Source: Diaporthe sp. PMI_573 (taxonomy: Eukaryota > Ascomycota > Sordariomycetes > Diaporthales > Diaporthaceae). From it: a stretch of DNA of 64,000 nt. Positions 59,812 to 64,000 of this stretch are shown here, piece after piece. The DNA lies in NCBI GenBank assembly GCA_021399435.1, contig JAJTUP010000001.1:3224001-3288000 (forward strand), written 5' to 3'. The notes beneath the pieces were generated by a model. That model was given only the letters and a program-made list of their open reading frames with translations. It was not told the origin of the DNA and made no database searches. The translations under genes were made by a program, and so were the position numbers. The stretch's first letter is position 1. Each line of letters opens with the position of its first letter.

Positions 59812-61065
59812 TTAAGCTGCGCCATCTCTCCGCTTCACCAAGTCTGTCTCGAAGTCCAGCCCAGCTTGCGTCCTCAGAACTCCGTACATGGACGATGAAT
59901 CGAGTGGCCGGACCCAAGCGTCAGAGACCTCCTTTGCCTCCTCGAGGTGCTTTTGCACCACCTCGCCGACCGGCAGGTTCGCCCCGGCATCGCGTGCGCA
60001 CGCGAGGCCGTGTCCTACGTCCTTGAGTGCGAGGCTCAGGTCCGACCAGGGCCTCTGGTCCTTTGCTGGCATGTAGGCCCCGGTGGTCAGCCTCTTAGAC
60101 ATCGAGAGCGCCAGGGGCCCGTATTGCTGCTCGATCAAAGATTCCATTGCGCCGCAGCCGAGACCGGTCTTTTCTGCGAAGACGTGTGATTCGGCAACGA
60201 CCTCCATCACTGCGGATCTTGTCAGTATGTTTGTGTTCACGTTATGCATATGTGTGTAGATGTGCGCGAGGATTTCGGGAAGGGTGGTCTCGTCCAAGAA
60301 GACGACCCAGGTAGGTTGGTCACTCACTCGCGGCGGTCATGAAGTTGCTGGAAGCCGAGCGTAAGCAAAAAGGTCACCGGCAAACGCCTGTCACAGGGAA
60401 GCTAAAATTTCCGAGGTCACACAAACTCACCCTGCAGTCTTCAGCAGGCTGGCCTCCTTGACCTCCTCGCCGAGGCGGATGACAGCCCTGCCCATGACAC
60501 CAACCAGGAACGGGCTGACCACCCGGGCTGCATCTTCCGGCCCGGCCAGCACGAACAGGAGCCTCCCCTCGGCAGCGACCGGGCTGGCGCCGAAGACGGG
60601 CGCGGCGACGAATTCCGCACCCCTCGCGCGCAGCCGCGCCTGTGCCTCCCCAGAGGACCGCGGGTGGACGGTCGATGTGTCCACGACCACCTTGCCGGAC
60701 AGGTCGGCCGCCCCGGCCCCTGCCCCGGCCCCGATGATGGCATCCAGCGTAGCCGCCAGTGCCGAGTCGTCGCTGAGGGAGAGGAAAACCACGTCCGACC
60801 TGGATACGAGATCTGCCACGTTCTCGCATGGCACACCACCCAGACCTTGGAGCGTCTGTCCGCGGCTCATGGTTCGGTTGTGGTAGTTAAGGCTGGGGGC
60901 CCCGAGCTTGGACAGGTGGCGCTGGAGGTTACTGGCCATCGCCAGGCCCATGGACCCGAGCCCTACGATGAGTCAGAATCATGTAGTGGTCCGGGACGAG
61001 AGGGGCGGCGTACCGATCCAGCCCAGTCTTGCGTTCTCGACGGGTGCAGTCGAATGCTCCTCCAT
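59812..61065 (-). CDS. NAD(P)-dependent beta-hydroxyacid dehydrogenase (3-hydroxyisobutyrate dehydrogenase-like)
   Basis: Four exons join in phase: 61065-61014, 60962-60431, 60347-60328 (20-nt microexon) and 60209-59812, giving 333 residues. Exon 1 and the start of exon 2 build LGWIGLGSMGLAMASNL, the Rossmann dinucleotide loop, split by the first intron. SDVVFLSLSDDSAL and VVVDTSTVHPRSS follow, then VAAPVFGASPVAAEGRLLFVLAGP, a variant of the usual DAPVSGG substrate region. LLKTAGNFMTAA carries the catalytic Lys (about 192) and spans the microexon. The all-alpha C-terminal domain includes EKTGLGCGAMESLIEQQYG and DQRPWSDLSLALKDVGHGLACARDAGANLPV. It reduces or oxidises small 2- or 3-hydroxy acids or semialdehydes. 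The substrate is unknown: the altered DAPVSGG region argues against classical valine-catabolic 3-hydroxyisobutyrate dehydrogenase and towards the glyoxylate/succinic-semialdehyde-reductase-like branch. No mitochondrial presequence is visible. Confidence 0.9.
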
Positions 61066-61762
61066 CGCTGCGAATCTCGGCTTTTTGGCCGCTGTCAAGT
61101 CGATTTAGGTATTCCAGTCCTCAGACTGAGATTTGGCAGGTTGAGTAGCCAAGACGTGAGCCTGTTATTCCCACGGAGTTCCAGCGTGACAAGTCCGTCA
61201 TCCGAGATGCGAGCCAAGCCACGATGAAGACCGGAGCCGGAGCCGGAGCCGGAACACGCCGGACAAAAGTGCCGGAGGATGCGGCCCCCGGCGGCAATTC
61301 CACCTCAATGTTTAGGTGTATGGCTCATGACATTCGAATGTACTGTTGTATTGGAAACAGAGCCGATAACCAGCCCGAGCTTTCATCTGCGGATCTGGTC
61401 ACTCCGAGGTCTCGGTTTGGCGTCCAGTTCGCCGAACTTTGCTAGGTAAAAAAGTCTACGCATTTCTTTGACAGTCTTCACAATGAAAATCAAGAAGACG
61501 TTTCATGTTTTCAAGATTTTTCAAATTACTGCTGTATTAAAGGAACGGTCTAATCAAGACAATGTTCCAACTTCCCAAGCCGGTCCATGCAATGCGCCCG
61601 TGATAATCGGATCAATGCCGCGAAATGCAAAAACTAATCCCATGCAAAACCATCATTCGAAATCATCATCTCATCTTTGTCGGCATGTGTTGCCAGGTGT
61701 GTTGTATTAAGGAGTGAAGCAATGCACATGGTATGCGGCTAAGATCCAAATGCGACCGCCGT
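61066..61762. other. Intergenic region between the Hsp20 gene and the dehydrogenase
   Basis: Contains the dehydrogenase promoter and the Hsp20 3' end, plus a GGAGCC repeat at 61231-61252. No coding sequence seen. Confidence 0.55.
61231..61252. repeat. GGAGCC hexanucleotide repeat
   Basis: About 3.5 tandem copies of GGAGCC, in the upstream region of the dehydrogenase gene. Confidence 0.88.
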
Positions 61763-62428
61763 CTACTGGATGGCGATGCGGCGGCCCTCCTGCTTCTTGA
61801 TCTTCGGCACGGTGATGCTCAGGACACCGTTGTTGAGGTTGGCGGTGACGTGCTCCTGGTCGATGCGGCTAGGGAAGCTGAAGGTGCGGTGGAAGGAGCC
61901 GACGGACCGCTCCGAGACCCAGAACCTGTCGGCGGGCCTCGACACCTCCTGCTGCTTGTTGGTCTTGGTGACTTCTGTGGAGGTGCCCTGCTGCTTGGCC
62001 CTCTCGGCGTCCTCATCCTCGACGGTTGCCTTGTGGGAGTTGTTGTGCTCCTTGTCGCCCTCGGTGATGGCGCCGCTCATCTGGACGCTGCCATCCTCGT
62101 TGGGAGGGGTTCCCGAGGTGTAGTGACGCTCAACGCGGCCGGAAATGACGATTGTTGAGTCATCGGTGAACTCGATGTTGACGTTGTTCTTCTCAATGCC
62201 CGGGAGCTCGCCGTGCAGCTCGTAGCTGTTCTCTAGCTCCTTGACGTCGAACTTGGGGGTGAAGGCAGGAAGAGAGGCAGCGCGGCGACCGGTCTGCCTC
62301 TGTCCTTGTCCTTGTCCTTGTCCTTGCTGGGTGACCTCCCGGGAGTAGTTGTCGTAGTCGTCCAGGAGACGGAAGAGAGGGGTGAAGGAGGACTCAGGAG
62401 CGAAGTAGGATCGAGGGAAGAAGGACAT
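61763..62428 (-). CDS. Small heat-shock protein, Hsp20/alpha-crystallin family (Hsp30-type)
   Basis: A single exon of 221 residues from the ATG at 62428 (MSFFPRSYFAPESSFTPLFRLLDDYDNY). The frame is open 33 codons further upstream, but MSFFPR is the usual fungal Hsp30 start and the leader is normal. The N-terminal arm ends in a Gly-Gln repeat (CCTTGT repeats on the plus strand at 62304-62326). The alpha-crystallin domain starts FDVKELENSYELHGELPGIEKNNVNIEF and SGRVERHY, is interrupted by a long acidic Ser/Thr/Lys insertion (about residues 115-160), and resumes at FWVSERSVGSFHRTFSFPSRID with the signature NNGVLSITVPK. The C-terminal IAI supplies an I-x-I-type motif. It is an ATP-independent holdase that forms oligomers and binds unfolding proteins during heat stress. 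Heat-shock elements and a TATA box upstream point to Hsf1 control. Confidence 0.95.
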   Translation of the reverse strand: MSFFPRSYFAPESSFTPLFRLLDDYDNYSREVTQQGQGQGQGQRQTGRRAASLPAFTPKFDVKELENSYELHGELPGIEKNNVNIEFTDDSTIVISGRVERHYTSGTPPNEDGSVQMSGAITEGDKEHNNSHKATVEDEDAERAKQQGTSTEVTKTNKQQEVSRPADRFWVSERSVGSFHRTFSFPSRIDQEHVTANLNNGVLSITVPKIKKQEGRRIAIQ

Positions 62429-62601
62429 TTTGGCTGTGGTGGTGATAGGTCGAGAGATCTTGAGAGTGGTTGATGGTGTGCGAAGCGTGCGAGGAAGTTG
62501 CTTGTAGACTGTTTTTGTAGAGTGCATGAAGGTCTTTGCTTGCTTGTCGCTGTCTTGGTGATGATGAGGAGCAGGTGGGAGGGAGGAGAGGATTCACTGC
62601 A

Positions 62602-62609
62602 TATTTATA
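62602..62609 (-). promoter_or_regulatory. TATA box of the Hsp20 gene
   Basis: The minus strand reads TATAAATA, about 175 bases upstream of the ATG and about 32 bases downstream of a perfect heat-shock element, a classic heat-inducible layout. Confidence 0.75.
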
Positions 62610-62640
62610 CTTGAGAAGAAGCGACAGTCATGGCATTGTT

Positions 62641-62653
62641 GAAGCTTCGCGAA
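62641..62653 (-). promoter_or_regulatory. Perfect three-unit heat-shock element
   Basis: GAAGCTTCGCGAA reads as GAA-nn-TTC-nn-GAA, three alternating units with exact 2-base spacers, about 215 bases upstream of the Hsp20 ATG. It is the canonical Hsf1 trimer site. Confidence 0.82.
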
Positions 62654-62857
62654 ATCCGTGGAACGGCGAGGCTGCAACAAGACGTAATCATCACGACACG
62701 TCCAGAAGGCTGTGGTAAAGCGTAGATTGTTCCATGGCCGTTTTCAGAGGTCAAGCGTGACACTTGTCCCGGTGCGGCAACAGCGAGAAGGTTGGAGAAG
62801 GTGCGCGACGAAGCTCTCACCACTGCTGCAGCTTCGCGGTGCCGCTGGAAGCCGCTA

Positions 62858-62875
62858 GAATCTTCCAGAGGATTC
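62858..62875 (-). promoter_or_regulatory. Second, four-unit imperfect heat-shock element
   Basis: GAA-TC-TTC-CA-GAG-GA-TTC; three units are perfect and the third (GAG) has one mismatch. It lies about 430 bases upstream of the Hsp20 ATG. Confidence 0.62.
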
Positions 62876-64000
62876 CACAACGAAGACCTCACCAACAACA
62901 GCCAAGCTCAGCTTCCACGATCTGTAATGCCCTGTAATCCAAGTAATACTTGACATATGGGGTGCATTACCTGTCATCTGGTTTCTCCTGGCTTGTGAGG
63001 CACCTGAGCAGGTGTTTCCCGTCGATGAGGTACGGAGGAGGTCGTGTAAGTCGCTGTCGACCAGGGTCAAGAATCATGTGTGTAGATTCAGATCCGTCGA
63101 AAGTATCAGGGTTAAACCCTCCACAGCTCTACCAGGCCCCAAGCCAGTCTAAATGCATTTATCATATATGAGTGGCATGATACTATAGATGCCCAAGGAG
63201 ATTTGCTTGGGCTGGGTTGTCTGCTAAAAAAAATTATGCAGCATGGTAGTATCCCGAAGAATTTTCATTTCTCAATTTTTCTACTTGGGCAGGTCAAATG
63301 CAGAGACTTGTAGATACAGATTGAGTCACGAGCTTAAAGAAATGACGTTGTCCGAAATGAAGGCTTTGAACGGGGCTGAAAAATGTGGAAACTCAAATTC
63401 CAAAATCCTACCCAGTTCAATTCATGACAATCATCAAGGGCGAGAGCGCTTGAACAGATCATGTGAAGTTTGCTGTCAAGTCAACGAGATGGCGTGTGGA
63501 AGCGCTATCTCTAATTATGCGGAAATTGAGCAGCTGTCGCTGGCTTTTGATAACTGTCGCAAGTTACCTGCTCCGGGAGCGGGTTGAAGCTCGGAGTATA
63601 GCTGCTGTCAAGTTATTTGCTGCATCTTCAATGAATAGATTGTAGTCTCGGATGTACCCATGTTGGGAATGAGAGAAGAGCATTTTCTATCTGCTCACTT
63701 CCATGTCGCGTCAATGTCCGCATTATGTCTCTGAAAGATCATCTTTTCTTCGTCTGTTTTTTGAGCTGTAGTGAGTAACAAGTGGTCGCATCATCGAAGG
63801 GAATGGGATTCTCGACAATGACATTGATTTAATAGTTCAATTGGAAGTGTAGCAACCAAGGTGGGTGATAACCAACTTCCTTCAAATTGGTTGATTTCCC
63901 TATCCTGTAAATTCTGACCCCTTAACTCGGGGGAGATCCGCAGTTGTCTTATCGCCCTCAGTAGTATGCCCTGCCAAACAATGAATCATCAGCACAGCCT

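Larger units (their letters stand above)
62429..64000. other. Hsp20 promoter and right-end non-coding region
   Basis: The first 450 bases carry the Hsp20 leader, TATA box and heat-shock elements. From about 62.9 kb to the end the sequence is AT-richer with many short A/T tracts and no supported gene; the 114-residue frame at 63243-63587 has no domain. Confidence 0.55.

Overview
The window is nuclear DNA from a filamentous ascomycete, most likely a Sordariomycete (Pezizomycotina). The evidence is GC-rich coding sequence, short spliceosomal introns (about 50 to 230 nt, GTRAGT donors, CTRAC-type branch points, YAG acceptors) and a set of single-copy fungal housekeeping genes. Genus and species cannot be fixed from sequence alone. 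There is no sign of a bacterial operon, CRISPR array, rRNA, convincing tRNA, transposase or integrated virus.

Layout, left to right. A small secreted cysteine-containing protein (1.3-2.1 kb, three exons) and an intronless secreted class-3 lipase (2.8-4.0 kb) form a short secretome pair. A 14-3-3 gene with an 8-nt microexon follows (6.7-8.0 kb). On the minus strand come a putative single-pass membrane protein (9.0-10.2 kb), a large TRP-like/ML-domain membrane protein (11.8-15.4 kb), a MutL homologue of the MLH2/PMS1 type (18.0-21.0 kb) and an unrecognised 198-residue protein (21.5-22.1 kb). Lumazine synthase (plus, 23.4-24.2 kb) and a long low-complexity cytoplasmic protein (minus, 25.2-28.3 kb) come next. 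After a 6-kb non-coding stretch lie GAR transformylase (plus, 34.6-35.4 kb), a Mn-type cation diffusion facilitator (plus, 38.1-40.0 kb), the convergent PI 4-kinase STT4 (minus, 40.6-46.7 kb) and, sharing a 0.5-kb divergent promoter with STT4, proteasome subunit beta-6 (plus, 47.3-48.1 kb). A second gene-poor stretch (48.1-55.8 kb) leads to an RRM plus YTH-domain m6A reader (plus, 55.8-58.0 kb), a four-exon beta-hydroxyacid dehydrogenase (minus, 59.8-61.1 kb) and an Hsp20 gene with heat-shock elements and a TATA box (minus, 61.8-62.4 kb).

The genes do not form a pathway or secondary-metabolite cluster. They are independent housekeeping functions (purine, riboflavin, phosphoinositide, proteolysis, DNA repair, stress) separated by large non-coding stretches. 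Exon boundaries given here were derived by hand by matching intron signals to reading-frame phase; each multi-exon model closes in frame.

The most interesting features are the microexon gene structures, the 94-codon in-frame open extension behind the TAG stop of the MutL gene, the enlarged loop between aromatic-cage positions of the YTH domain, an apparent non-canonical acceptor in the 25-28 kb gene, and a striking excess of 10-14 bp G/C homopolymers confined to non-coding DNA. I found no convincing new multi-gene system.
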